Source: Apostichopus parvimensis
Taxonomy: Eukaryota; Echinodermata; Holothuroidea; Aspidochirotida; Stichopodidae
Assembly: GCA_000934455.1 (NCBI GenBank)
Contig: KN886689.1
Location: forward strand, 75,302 to 139,301
DNA length: 64,000 bases
Reading direction: 5' to 3'
The notes under the pieces were generated by a model, which saw only the letters and a list, made by a program, of their open reading frames with translations, had not been told where the DNA came from and searched no databases. Below, in pieces: positions 12,440 through 25,228 of the stretch. Numbering within the stretch: the stretch's first letter is position 1; the number at the start of each line of letters is the position of its first letter. Position numbers and translations under genes: made by a program.

Positions 12440-12914
12440 ACTTCGAATTTCGGACACCTAAGCCTTAAAACACCCCAAAACTATATCTTCTGGTATAAAT
12501 CACCTGAAAATATACTTGATATGGTGGGAGAAGTGTGTTATATAACGATACACGGCCAAACTTTCTTTCCTGCAAACTGTTTTCACGTTGTATTCCAAGA
12601 AGGTTCTTCGTGATTGTGGAACTGGTATTTCTTTACTAGAGTATTGCGAATTTCGGACACACAGTCCCACAGTGTGGCGCTGGTGATAAAATTGGTGGCG
12701 CAGTTGCTCTTTCAGTAATTATAACAGACTTCATAGATCTCCGTCATTTTATTGACAAATATGTATTTACTTGCACACGGGTCATTTTGGAGAGAAAATA
12801 ACTGTAGCTTCGTACTTTTTGGTGAAATTTGGCTCTTCCTGTAGGTTGTCATGGTGAAATCGTGCATTTCTTAGGGGTGTCCGAAATTCGCAGGGGTCCG
12901 AAATTCACAATACT
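12440..12914. mobile_element. Inverted-repeat element with GAATTTCGGAC motifs
   Basis: The motif GAATTTCGGAC occurs twice forward (near 12442 and 12648) and twice in reverse complement (near 12880 and 12895). The best pair of ends is AGTATTGCGAATTTCGGAC at 12640 against the reverse complement of the sequence ending at 12914, about 19 matching bases with one mismatch, giving a 275-bp unit. The forward copy at 12442 matches the inner reverse copy, so either the element is larger or two related elements are nested. No clear target-site duplication or transposase is seen; a non-autonomous DNA transposon is the likely explanation. Confidence 0.6.
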
Positions 12915-13910
12915 GACTATACTACATACTTGATGGAAATGTTTGGAAAGTATTCCAAGCTTCTCTTTGAAGTGGATAACAGGTATCAACTTCACCGGTG
13001 TCCAACCATACCTCCATTAGACTGTGGAACTTAAAGTTACCAGCAGTAATCAGATGTACAAGTATTGTGTAAAGCATTTATGTCCTTTTAACACTTCTGT
13101 ATAAAGTACCTTCGCTAATTTTGTTTACAGATGTAATTCATGTACTGTACTCTGTATCTACGTGCATTTGAACCATTGTAGAATTGTATATTTGTCAATC
13201 TGGAATTGTAAATGTTGAAGGAAAAAAATACAGAGAACTTGTGGTAAAAAATTAAACTATTCTGAGTAGCTTTGTGTGCATAGTGGAGATTACTTCACAT
13301 TTTTTGTGAAGATGCAAGAAATTAGAAGTCAAGTTGGTTGGCATTTACAGGAATAATGAGAATTGAAAATGCTCTGCCTCAAGAGATGTCAAGCTTGATA
13401 TGTAGGTTCTTTACGCATATATATAGACTACTTTTGATCGAGGTCAATATTACAAAAACTTTAGAATCTTGTCAAATTGATTTCAAAATAGTTGATCCCT
13501 CTCATGAGTATAAGAATATCACTGCCTTGGAAAGTGCACAAATTTATGTTTCCATAGGTGAAAATAACATCCCACCAGTACTTACAAGCTATACAGTAAT
13601 GGAATGCTCATTTTGGTTTACATGGAAAGTGACCACTGGGAGGGCAACCTCTGTTATGTTCTTTGTAATAAATATTAATCCATCACTTCATTGACTGGAT
13701 CAACTATTAGGAAAGGGAGGGACATGAGGTGGGGATTGGGTATCTATCCTTTACATTGGTGGTTTATAGTTGCAGAGCCAAACATTTGACCAAATAATTA
13801 ACGACAAATTGGTCTTATATCCAGAGAAGTAATTGTAAATAATAATCGTGACCTTGTCCAGAAAACAAACAATCAAAGATTAAAGGATGTGCCAAATATT
13901 TGCTGTAACA
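12915..13910. other. Intergenic space between convergent genes
   Basis: No exon, RNA gene or repeat border recognised between the inverted-repeat element and the candidate 3' end of CCT4. Confidence 0.4.
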
Positions 13911-13916
13911 TTTATT
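13911..13916 (-). other. Candidate poly(A) signal of CCT4
   Basis: TTTATT on the + strand is AATAAA for CCT4, implying a 3' untranslated region of about 1.2 kb. Other AT-rich sites could serve instead. Confidence 0.3.
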
Positions 13917-15146
13917 CAGTCTTACATTAGTTACATTGCATCATGTATAAAAAAGGAGAACAATTCACTCACAGTGTAGCAGCAAACAACCATAGCACCA
14001 CATCCTCCTGATCAAACAAAGACATATCTCAAGTTAAACCAGAGACTCATTATTTCACTCAGAATGTTTTGTAACTAAACCAAGCATATGTCCAACTTTG
14101 TAAGTTTGGGAGAGGGAGGAATGATGTAATTAGGCCAGAACTTGCCCTTTTTTTTTGGTGCTTTAATTGTTAGTAGCTTCACATCAAATTCAACACAACA
14201 AAGAAAACTATAATACATATATATCATGCTTTACATATTCTGGAGGAAACAACCATTGGTTTCATTTCTAAACAAGTCGATCAATGATCATTGATCTCAG
14301 AAAAGTTACTCGGTGACTCATAATGTATCCATACAGAATAGAATCTCTTTAAAAGATGACCATCCCAGAAATCTTCAGACTGTTTTAACATTACCTAAAT
14401 TATTTATATATGTTATAAAATGTGGTTTGACCTTTTTTGTTTTCAATCAGCCCCACTTGTATAATGTTTTGACATCAAAAAGACACAAATCAACTGGCTC
14501 AATCACAAGATTTTTTACTAATTGCTAGAGAATAAATCAATAATAATATTGATACTTAAGACTTAACTGCAACAAACTTATGGCAGCAAGACAGAACTGA
14601 TGAGGTAAGACTGATTGATTTACATCAATTCTATGGCAACTACAACCATTGCTTAATGCACAATTACTAACTAGCTTTTATGCTTCCTATGCAGTTCTTT
14701 CTTCTCTCTTGTTTGTTATTTTTCTGTCTAGTTCTGCTTTTTCAAATCATCCACTATTTAAAGCCAAGGGCCACACAGGATGAGAAATCTTAAGTTTTAC
14801 ATTTATTGTATATCAGTATATCAACCTGAAATACACATTATTTTACAACCTTTCTTTACAAGAGACTGTATTGTGCTATGTGTACACAATGTCTGGATCA
14901 CCAAGATCACAGGCAGGAAATATGATGTCATCAATTACTGCTGTAGATACATCTTCACTATGATCACTACCAAAGGAGTAGTTGACTGGGGCTGGGAGGA
15001 ATAGCTCCAAGACCACCTTACCGCCTCCAGCTGCTCCGACTTGCAACTCCAGCCAATTAGAATAGAAAGCACATAGAAGCCACATAAAACACACACTGGA
15101 AGAGACAGGGCTGCTCTCTCATTCTGTTCTTGGTAACACTGTCTGA

Positions 15147-15164
15147 TTACCGCATCGAGATGAC
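15147..15164 (-). CDS. CCT4: CCT4 last coding exon, 18 bases
   Basis: Encodes only VISMR and the stop, following the conserved KIDDI at the end of the previous exon. The human protein ends KIDDVVNTR, so position and length fit. The acceptor is TTTTCTTCCCCAG on the minus strand. Because the exon is so short, automatic gene finders may miss it. Confidence 0.85.
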   Translation of the reverse strand, partial: VISMR

Positions 15165-18100
15165 CTGGGGAAGAAAATGGAACATCAAGACTTCACTGTT
15201 AACTCGAACAGGTAACAGGAACAATTCAAATATTGAATAAAGTAAACAAGATTTTGACTAATATGAAATCCTTAATAAATATAAAAGAAATTATTGCTGT
15301 GAAGAAAGCTAAGACTTGGCAAAATCTTTTCAAACAAATCTGTCTTACAAGACAATAAGCCTTCTTCTGACACAACATTCCAAAATGATGTTGTCTTATG
15401 CTACAAGAGGTCTTAAATATGTTCAGTGACCTGTGACAATGGTTATAAAACCCAAACGGACATCTCTTTGTGACTAAGTTACCATATTTCCATGGTAGTC
15501 TGTGTAGTTTACATACAGAGTGAACAGCCACAATAATACCAGACAACCAACTTTGCTATCTGGAGAACTAAATATGCCATCAAGAAGAGTCTCCCATACA
15601 CTGTGGCTCAAAGAGATGTATACATTCCAAATCATGTTGCATTACTCTTATCACTCTTATTTACTAAATCACTATAAGTTTCCTGAGGATGAATATTTCC
15701 AATCCAGAAGAGATAGTTTGCCGGTACTTACAATGTCATCAATTTTTAGCATACTTTGTACAGTTTCGGCTGCTAATTGTATGGCACTCGTTGAGACCAG
15801 TAAGGGCTGAACAACATTCTCATCCAGTATATTGGTAATGGCTCCCTAAAGGATTATGAAAAAGAACAGACCAAATAAAATCCAAATTAGTAATTTAGCA
15901 ATACTGTCACTAGAAGGGAGAAAGATGATTCAGTATTGATAGCTCATGCATCAATATGACTAGTATACAACACTGTGTGAATGCTCAATCACTGTGAATA
16001 CAATAACTAACTAGAACTGCATTTACCTGCAAATATGCAGTATTGTAGTGTGCATGGAGTGCTTGCAGTATTAGGAAGTTACTTTCCCGTTATTCATGGT
16101 GTTATTTTTCGGACGGACAACACACCAGAAGTATGGTCATGTAGGTACCCACAAAGTGAGGGTGCTTGTGAGCGCCATGACAGGCTCAGAATAAGTGGGC
16201 TACACAGCTATCCTCTGATACTGCAAATGTACAGAGACTATATGAAACTGTAAGTTTCAACGTCCAGTTAGGTAGGTATCATTCACTTGGCCAGTAATGC
16301 CAAGACTGTAGCCCGCATCCACACTACAATGATAATGTAAAATAGGATGCTACATATACCCAAGAGGAAGCAAGAGCTATCAACACAACAATTTTAATCC
16401 AGCATTCTCACTTCTTCGCAGCAATTACAATGAACATGTTCACCAGGTAATTATTCAGAGACTTTGCACCTACTATTCAAAGTTACATGGAAGTATTAAC
16501 AAAGTTCTCCAAGCTGGGAAGACCCAGCTAGGTGTGGATAAAAAATCAGTCAAGACTTATTATTACTGGGTGAAATGTGACTTAGTAATGCTGCCACCAG
16601 AAAATGCACACATCAAGTTAAGTCTTAATTTTGCCAAAAAATAGTAAGATTTGCCAACACACTGGGAGGAAATCTCTCACAAAGCTAAATTTGGAACAAA
16701 CATCCTTCTCTGCATTATTTCTGATGACTACAATAATACATCTGTCGACACTTACCTTCCTAACATTAATGCCGGCAGCCTTTTCACCTTGCACATGTCT
16801 GTTCCTGAGTTCTGTGACCACTCCGATTGGATTCAAACCGGCATTTTCGGCAAGGGTTGAAGGAATGACCTCCATTGCCTCAGCAAATGCCCTGAAGCAG
16901 TAAGCCTCCACACCGGTCAGGGATCGAGAGTATTCCATCAAACGGCAAGCTACCTCTATTTCTGGAGCTCCTCCACCAGCGATCAATGCCCTGCAGAGAG
17001 GAATCGTTGGAATCATTCAAATCATCAAATTAGAAATTGTGTCCATCCAACTGTCATGTCAATCTGAGAAAATTATTTTCCCTTTTCTTTTTCCTTGGAG
17101 GGAGAGGGAGGGTGGAATTTGGGTAAAATGAAGAAAAGACACAGCAGTGCTTACCTCTCTTTGACAAGGCATCTTATGACACAGAGTGCATCATGAATGG
17201 ACCGTTCTGCCTCATCAAGTACCAATTTGCTGGTGCCTCTGACAAGGACACTTACAGTCTTGCCTGGGTTTGCAGCACCTGTCACCTGCCAATGAAAAAA
17301 TAATCACAACAAACTGATGAGAAATATCTGAAAGACTCTAGGATAGGAAAATCATCTTTAATCATCAAGGTCCTTGCAATTCCACTGCAAAATTCTAAGC
17401 AAGTTTTAAGCTTTTCTAAATAAAGTTTGAAGACATAATCATGATTTGTTTTCTTAATCTGAATGTATACTTATCATTAATGTATCATTGCTGAGGCATG
17501 GCAGGTAGTCTCAAGCCATTGTCTATTCATTTTATAACTTGTTAACATTTTCCAAAACAATTGAAAACAATTCCATGGATTTTGCAATGTCATAGAAACA
17601 TCTCCAGTATTGAACGGACGAATAAATTGTTCATGTGGGTTACTTCAATCACAGGAGAAGTGCTGACCTGGGAATCATTGAAGCCGCTTTCCTAGACAAG
17701 TTTGAATATTTAATGGGACAGCCTCTCATGAGTGATGAAAAGTCTCGGATGCCAGTCAATCGGTTCATTCCACGTGGATGTGTATGTAGTTGATTGGTAT
17801 CATACTAGAGAGAATTATATCTAACTATTTTGAGACGGTTTGTTACCTTGACAACCTTGCTCGTGCCAGCAACAACTTCCTCCACTAACTCTGCTGATGC
17901 TAGATTCTCGGGTAAGAAGTGGTCGATGCTCGCAATGGGCTTGCAGTTAATTGACTGTGGAGAGAAATGTAATCAATGTTAACAATATTTTAAGTCCACT
18001 TTGCATCAAGAAGAACATTCCACCCTTCATCAGCTCCCATAATCCAAATCATTGTGTTGAAAAACATTCACTCCCATGTTCAAGCAATTTGTACTACACT

Positions 18101-21100
18101 GTTATGGGATGTTAATACTAAATCCAGTTGAATATTTACCATAATCAACACAAGTTGCTGAGCAATTCTTAGCAGTTTTCTACAACAATATCATTCCTTT
18201 ATGCAAGAATATTGTCCAACCACCAACACCTCCCCCCCCCCCCCCCCCCCCCCCCCCCCATCCACCTACACCTTACGACCCTGAAATATGTAAACCTGTA
18301 AGGTGACTCATAATTTGACAAATTGAACATCAGCCAAGTCTGAAAATGTTAAACTAATGTTACATTTAAGTCAGTTCTTACCTTGCAGACAAACTCAACG
18401 TCATCCCTTTCAATGTCTTTGATAACCATAATCTTCATCTTGTTAAGAAAATGGAGGGCCAAGTCACTCAAAGCATCTCTGAAAAATTGAACATTAGAAA
18501 TAGGAAATATAATGCCATGTCTGTTACTGCTTAAGTTAATGAACAATAAAGAATTGTCACCAATAGTTTTCTGCCTCTGCACCCCCCCCAGCCCCACCCC
18601 CCTCTTCCCTTTCAAAGAAATGAAGAAGTAAAATTCTCACCTGAGAATGGATTTCTGGATAAGGAGAACATTACAGCCAGCTTTCTTAATCTGTTTCACC
18701 AGGTTTAGCAGGTAAGCACGTTCTTCTCTCAAAACTCTGTCCATTTGAGAATAGTCTGATACCACAACTTGGTTGTCCATCTAAATAAGAAATGCCAAAA
18801 TAGGATGCAAAGGTTGCAATACATAGTACCATTCATAAATATGAAATAATTAATCTTTATATTATAAGATATAGTGTCTAAAACAAGCCCAAAATCTCAT
18901 ACACAGATAACCGATATCTTCTGCAATTATAGACTTCTTTTGGATATAACCCAACAAACCCTGTACTTTCTTTCTTTAGGAAACAATAAAAAGAGAATGC
19001 CTGCAAAATTAATAAGAATTTTCAATACACCCAACAGCATGCACTCGCAGTTTGGTAGTAATGCCAGATTCACTTTCAATCATGTTATACACACTGACAA
19101 CCTGTTTTTACATGTCAAAACAGACTATGTGCAATCTAGTCAATGCCATTTTCCTGCTTTTGGGCCAAGAACGTTAGCTTTATTAAGACAAGATTGGACT
19201 TACATCTGTCTTTGGTGGAGATAAACAGAACTGTATGAGTCCTATCTTGGCCTTCTCAACTTTACTGGGTCCACCTGAACCAGCACTCCTCTTGCTGAAA
19301 ACTAATCCATCTACTAATTCTGTGTCTTCTATTGTACCACTGCATGAAGAGAACAAAACATTGTTAAAAGGAATCAAAGATGACTTGTTGAACAATTTCA
19401 GAAAAATCTCACAGTTTATGGTGGCAAATATGCTCTAATGCAACAGAGAAGTGATAACAGAGATAAACAAACTAACACAGATAAAGGATAATTAAATTGA
19501 GTCTTACACAATATTATCTGTGCCCAATGAAAGGGAATCATTGTTTTATGAACCTACTACAATGCTTAAGTGGGAGAATCTGAGAAATATATGAAAATTA
19601 TACATTACTCACCCTAACTGTTGGATGATTTTAACATCATTTAGATCAACATTAGTTGCTACAGTAGGGTCAATGACCTTCATAACAGCATCCACTGCTA
19701 TAGGAGCCAATAAACTAGAGTACTGGGAGACAACCTGATGAAGAAGGAAAAATCAACAAAGTGCTTTCGGTGTGATTTTTTTTAACTGGAACTTTGTGCA
19801 TATATGCAAGTTCTAACTTTCTTAAAAACGAACAAATGAAATGATATTCAAGCTCATCACATGCTACAGAATGGGAATGAATATTATGGTTTGTCGGGAC
19901 AACCGCACAGGTGATGTGACATCCTTTAACTACATGATATGCTAGGTTTTAAGAGAAAATTTGAGATAACTTGTTAGAGTAAGAATTGTCAGGGGACACA
20001 GACACTCTCATGATCTGATCTGCACCATGGGCTAAAGATGCCACCTTCAGCTTCATCTTAGAAATCAAGTGTTCAAACAACTTTATCTATCTTAGGAAAA
20101 GGTTAAGAATGAACAGTACATGCTATATTCCAGAAATGCAGCAGAAAGTGTACAAAATGGTCACCGAGTTAAAAGACACACACAGACATTGTCTCAAATG
20201 TAACCAGAATTAAAAACCTGACATTTTTGATACATGCATCAAGCAAAGTTGGAAAATAGTATTTTGGATGACACTATCAAATAATTTGTAAAATGATTTT
20301 TCCTTTTAACATAATGAGAAACTTATAGTCACATTGTGCTCTTTATTGTTGTGTCATACTAACTGACTCCTCATACTAACTGACCCTCTTACTCTGTGAG
20401 CAGCCGTCCACGTTTTACAAACACTTTACTAATGGCTTGCTAGCTCTGAAGTACCAGAGCATCACTCATGAAATAACTAAATCACATAGTTTGTGATAAT
20501 TAATCTTGATTAACTTTGCTAATTTTACCTTTGAATTAAGTGACGTGATGGCACTTTTCATGAGCGCTTCTTTGTTTGACAGATCAACAGGTTGGGAAAT
20601 TCCTTGTAATATTTCGCAGGATTTCAATGCGGCCGATTGGAATGACTCAGATATCTGCATCGGATGGATCCCTAGGGAGAGAGGAACACATAATGTGAAT
20701 AAGTATGGTAGTAGTATTTAATTCTCCAGGGAATAATTTATCTGGAATTGCAACACAAAATTCTAAACATGGGACATTTGCTATACAAGTGCAAGAGATG
20801 TACAGCAGTTTTCACTTACAGAAATCATAGTATTTTATGAGAAACAAATTCCAGAGCCTTCAAAACTGCTGCCCAAAATTTGAAAACTCAATTATTTCCC
20901 AACAATATCATGTTGGTGGAACCAGGGTCTTCAATAGTAGCCGGGACCCGGGTCAAATGTCCCGCCTACTGCACGTACATGACCCGGCTACTTTGTGACC
21001 CTCAGTAAAAAAAAAAAAAATGACGCAAAAAATCGAGAGGAATAAATACCCACAACCAGGTCAGGTGTGATTGAAACAAAAGGGGTGATTGGGAGGGGGC

Positions 21101-23747
21101 AATATCATTGACCAAACAGCTGTATATTGCACCATTTTGCATCTAGAGACTTTTTAAATTGCAATTTTCCGGCATAGGAGACGGGGGCACCCCCTCCCCT
21201 TAGACCCCTCCCCCATGTCCGGGTACAGACAGTTCCGCCTACTTTTCAACTTGACCCACCTACTATATTTCTTAACAAAAACCCTGGGAACACATTAAAA
21301 GAAAGAAAAGCACAACGGGTTGCAGTTGGAAAGAGGATTGCCCATATCCAAAGACTACTTTGCTTAACTAAGTGTCTTATATGAGAAGCCTTCAAAGTTG
21401 AATAATTATATAGCAAAATTTTTCCTTTCCGCATTTTTCATAGCTGGAACAAGTTGAAATCTACATCATGGCCAAAGGTAGTAAGTGGACAGCTAAAAGC
21501 CATGGCTCTTGATTAAGCAATGTTCTGGTCTTTGTGCACATTTTGTGCAAATTTGAGCTTGAGTAGAATGTACATACCTTTAGCCAGGAGGTTTGATGCT
21601 GCGTCCAGTAAACTACCGGCGATGACAACCACTGATGTGGTACCATCTCCTGCCTCGATATCTTGTGCCTTGGACAGCTCCACCAACTATCAACCAAAGA
21701 ACAAATCAACTTATTCAATTCTTTTCAAAAACTGTTGGTTGGGTTTTGCAACTTTACAACATACCATAAGTTGTTACTGCATTGCATTATATAGTTGTGA
21801 ACGTTTCACCAGTTATTCTCTCTTTGATACACAAACATTCAGATCTTGACATAGCCTGTCATTTTGCCTTCAACAGTTTCACAGCAAATGTGTCTAAGCA
21901 TGGCATCATGTGCATATACAGATATGTTTCAAAGCTTACGAAATAGTTCCACAAAAATTTTCCTCTTTACAAACTTACCATCTTTGCAGCAGGGTGTAAT
22001 ACCTTCATCTGATTCAGAATGGTAGCACCATCGTTAGTGATTGTCACATCTCCATTGCCACTTTGAATCTAACGGGAAGAAGATATAAGCAGAGAATATG
22101 ATGAACAACTTTCCTCCTTTATCTATATCTCCACAACAGGGAATAATTTAGAGGTCAAATTCTGTGAAGCAAATCTGAATGCTCTTAGATTCTTGTCTCA
22201 TTTAACATTCTAGAATTGTTTCTGAATGCAAAAATTGCACTTGTGTAGCAATTATCCCATTTAGCATCAGTATTTGACTAAGTTCTGTAGCTTCTTTGTA
22301 GCCTTCTGGTCCTGGAGTAGCGCAGGAATTACCAGACAAACATTAGAGGCAGAAGCATTAACATTATAAAAATACAGCAATGGTGGTTCACTGTAAAGAT
22401 TTGCACACATTTGTTACAATATACCACATACCCTATTGGTGGCATGCTGTAGAGACAGATTGCACTGCTACACTAAATTCCCCCTAATCACCACACCTTC
22501 CCCTCCCACTCCCCTGGATCAAAAGAGTAAGTAATAGCAGATTTATTCACTTACCATTTTATCCATTCCTTTTGGTCCAAGGCTGGTTCTCACTGCATCG
22601 GCAACCGCTGTAAAATAGACAAAGAAATTGTCAACAATCAAAAACTGAGGTCAAATACGATGACACTGATGTTTGGCAAATGAAGTTACAGCATTGACTG
22701 CTCATTGTCACTGGGTTATACAACATTGAAAACGGGTGTGGCTTACTATAATATCTAAACAATAATAACCAAACATTGATATGGAAAATCTCATATCAAA
22801 CAATACTATTCAATGTGATATACTTTATACCAGGCAGGATTCAGGAGCAATATCATAATCAGGATACCTTATTATTGTGTGGTACCGATTATCAAACTTT
22901 TGAAAATTTCATAAATTTACCATTGATATAAGACCTAGCAAGGGAAAGTAACTTGAAGTGTACTAGCATGTCTCTCTTCTTAATGTGTTTTCCGAAAAGG
23001 TCAAGTCCACTGATGACTAAAACATTGCAATGCCAGGCTCAAATCATCACTAAGGTAGAGTATGGATCTATAAGTCCTGCAACATATTATTTATGTTTGC
23101 ATAGCTTAGACTTCAATTAGATGTAGACTAAAGCTATAGCTAAGTTAACGTTAGTCTCTAGCCAACTTCAGCTCAACTGTTATATTTATCCACTGTAACT
23201 GTGTAAGTTGTAACATGAAACAATATCTACTCACAACTGATGGTGATACTCCACAGGTCCGTCCCAACCCACACCTCAAATTAGTAAGGCCAACATCGTT
23301 TAGGACGAAATGCCCTAATGCAGGAGTTAGCCTAAGGTCTGCCCAAACTTACATTGCGGGACCTAAGATAGGCTAGGCTACAGTACACAGTACACAAAAA
23401 AAATTAGGCCTAGGGCCAAGGCTAATTGGGCCTTGGGCATGCTTAAACGTTTATAGTCAGTAAAGCTGTTAATGTTATGAAAAACATTCATATAATAAAC
23501 TCTCTCTGTTTGAGTAATTTTAACATATATTAATCATCGAGAAAAAAGTTGTCATCGTTACTGATATTATTCGCCTAATAATCATAGTCAATACTAGTAC
23601 TAGTACTATAGTAGTACTACTTAGTGCAGAGTGATAAGGCTAACCTTTCGCTGCTGTGATGTTACTCTGTCTCATCGAGGCTGGTTTTTCTTTGTCCTTG
23701 TATACATCTCCTCTGCCACTCATTGATCCAGTACTGTATTCTGGCAT
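15147..23747 (-). CDS. CCT4: CCT4, T-complex protein 1 subunit delta, complete, 14 coding exons
   Basis: Delta subunit of the eight-subunit cytosolic chaperonin TRiC/CCT, which folds actin, tubulin and other proteins using ATP. Coding exons from 5' to 3': 23645-23747, 22555-22607, 21979-22068, 21578-21686, 20529-20671, 19613-19734, 19204-19339, 18641-18780, 18382-18478, 17847-17954, 17155-17285, 16756-16990, 15732-15845 and 15147-15164. They sum to 1599 bases, 532 residues (human about 539), and all junctions are GT-AG with closed phase. Visible family motifs are NDGATIL and [17 protein letters not shown] in the equatorial ATP site, [20 protein letters not shown] in the apical region, and [12 protein letters not shown] with AENAGLNPI in the C-terminal equatorial half. 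The start MPEYSTGS aligns with the human MPEN start. The gene lies tail-to-tail with the FAM161A-like gene. The long introns hold a mobile element (20923-21286) and a 28-base C run. Confidence 0.97.
18232..18259. repeat. 28-base C homopolymer in a CCT4 intron
   Basis: An uninterrupted run of C between coding exons 9 and 10. Its true length may be uncertain in the assembly. Confidence 0.9.
20923..21286. mobile_element. Probable DNA-transposon remnant in CCT4 intron
   Basis: Begins CAGGGTCTTC and ends with AAAAACCCTG, loosely inverted termini, and is flanked by a 5-bp direct repeat GGAAC (20918-20922 and 21287-21291). Inner sequences near both ends carry related GTAGGCGGGAC-type and GTAGGTGGGTC-type blocks, so the inverted similarity extends beyond the tips. 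There is a poly-A tract and a C-rich block inside. The CAGGG..CCCTG ends resemble hAT elements, but hAT normally makes 8-bp duplications, so the class is open. Confidence 0.6.
23645..23747 (-). CDS. CCT4: CCT4 first coding exon and start choice
   Basis: Encodes residues 1-34 plus one base of the next codon and ends at AAAG then GTTAGC. The ATG at 23745-23747 is preferred because the N-terminus then has the human length. The frame stays open upstream to another ATG at 23847-23849, which would add 34 residues not seen in the family; this is taken as 5' untranslated sequence. Confidence 0.9.
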
Positions 23748-23749
23748 CT

Positions 23750-24235
23750 TTTCAGCTTTTTCTGATGTTTTAAATTTCCAAAAATGTAATTTTAAGACTT
23801 CGCTGTCGACGATGGGAGCAGATTTTTGGAGGGTGTTTTTGTCGTGCAAACATGTGGAGTATACACACTGTAACGCCTAACAATAGTACAAGTTATACCG
23901 TAACTCCCAAAGCTATTTCCAGAACGTTCTTGAACTGTGTGTGTACCGTCATTGGTACGTTAGTGGCTCAGCTAGGACTCGCACCACTATGAGACGCGAA
24001 AAGAGTAAAAAAAGGTTTTTGTAAAATTATAAATGAGGCTCAGAAACTCGAGTTCAGAGAGGTATGTACCTCTTAATTCACGTTTAAAATTGATCCATTA
24101 TAGCTTGTATATGAACATATAAATTATTGAATTGTACAGAAGACTGGAAGACAGAATATTACAAAAACATCCTAGTGTACAAGTTCCTTGATACATTACA
24201 TATGTATGTGGCACAACCAAAACAGTCGAAAACTG
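23750..24235. other. CCT4 upstream region
   Basis: Contains the CCT4 5' untranslated region and promoter by position. No specific promoter element is claimed. Confidence 0.4.
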
Positions 24236-24237
24236 AC

Positions 24238-24412
24238 TTAGTAGTAGTAGTAAGTTGAGTCTCGTCTATCCGACATGCCCCGCCACGTATCACGATCTTG
24301 CGCAAGGTTTATTGCTTCCTCGAAATTGTTAATGTTAACGTCCTTAAATTGCAAATTTATTTTTCTAAGCAAGGTAGTCACGGGCCTTCCTACTGGTTTA
24401 GCAGTAAAACTG
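24238..24412 (-). mobile_element. LINE ORF2 C-terminal remnant with TAC-repeat tail
   Basis: On the minus strand one frame reads GRPVTTLLRKINLQFKDVN followed by NNFEEAINLAQDRDTWR. The LAQDRDxWR segment is the usual C-terminal end of many CR1/Jockey-type non-LTR ORF2 proteins. Just after it come several TAC units (GTAGTAGTAGTA on the + strand), as expected for a short-repeat 3' tail. It is a severely 5'-truncated copy of about 175 bp. Confidence 0.75.
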
Positions 24413-24800
24413 ACTTATACATAGATCTAAACAGCTTTTCAAAATTGATAAAGCAGTTTGGTAAGTAGTTTTCTCTCTTAGATGTATTTCATTTGCTAAC
24501 TGTGCCCTTTCGTGCAGATATGTGCCTTCCAGTTTAGTGAACTTCAAAATTGCTCCTTGAAAGCATACTCAGAAGTGCCCCGTTTTGGTCATAAAACTGC
24601 ATTCTTTCCATTGTTGTAATTACAAAATACCATGTGTTGATTAAATAGTGCCGTATTGTTGAAACTTAAGTGGAAGGGGTATGATATTGCCTGTTTTCGA
24701 GAAAAAATAAAGTAAATGTATTTACGAAAGCGCTCTTTTGTTGAAAAACAGTCAACTTTGAATGTGGTTTGTGGCCGAAGTAATGGAGTTCAAGTGAGAT
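24413..24800. other. Intergenic DNA
   Basis: AT-rich, nothing recognised. Confidence 0.4.
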
Positions 24801-24801
24801 A

Positions 24802-25042
24802 ACTTTGTGGTTTGACACTCAAATCAAAATTCGCATGTCTCACTGCCACTCGAAGGTTTTACTCAATCCCTCCCCTTCTCTAGATTGAACCCTATCCCCT
24901 CCCCTTCCCAGGCTGACAGAAGATTCGGTTTATTGGGCAGCTTTGGGAAACTTTTGTGGTTTTCTCCCTCAATGAATCCAGTCACAAGGCCCACTGCCCC
25001 TCGAAGTTTGTAGTCGTACCCTCCCGCGATTCAACCCTCTAC
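24802..25042. repeat. Diverged tandem pair of about 145-bp units
   Basis: Two related blocks, 24802-24905 and 24951-25042, share the ordered landmarks TTTGTGGTTT, CACTGCC-CTCGAAG-TTT, a CCCTCCC tract and ATT(G/C)AACCCT. They are well diverged, so the duplication is old. Confidence 0.5.
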
Positions 25043-25228
25043 CGTAGAAAGCTCACAATTTGATGTTTATTGGGCTGGTTGATTTTAACAGCCCAACGTA
25101 CGCTATAGTAGGCTACCACGATTTCAACGGCATTTTTATTGTGTGGAGTCAGTGCCATGAGTGGCGAGTTAAGCAGAATGACGGTGTAGATTGGGAGTGG
25201 GCCTTTTAGTGAATATCGTCCCCTTTCC

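Noticed and set aside
24000-24240. Possible additional CCT4 5' exon
   Set aside because: No donor-bounded segment in phase with the first exon; the canonical start at 23747 already gives the family's N-terminus.
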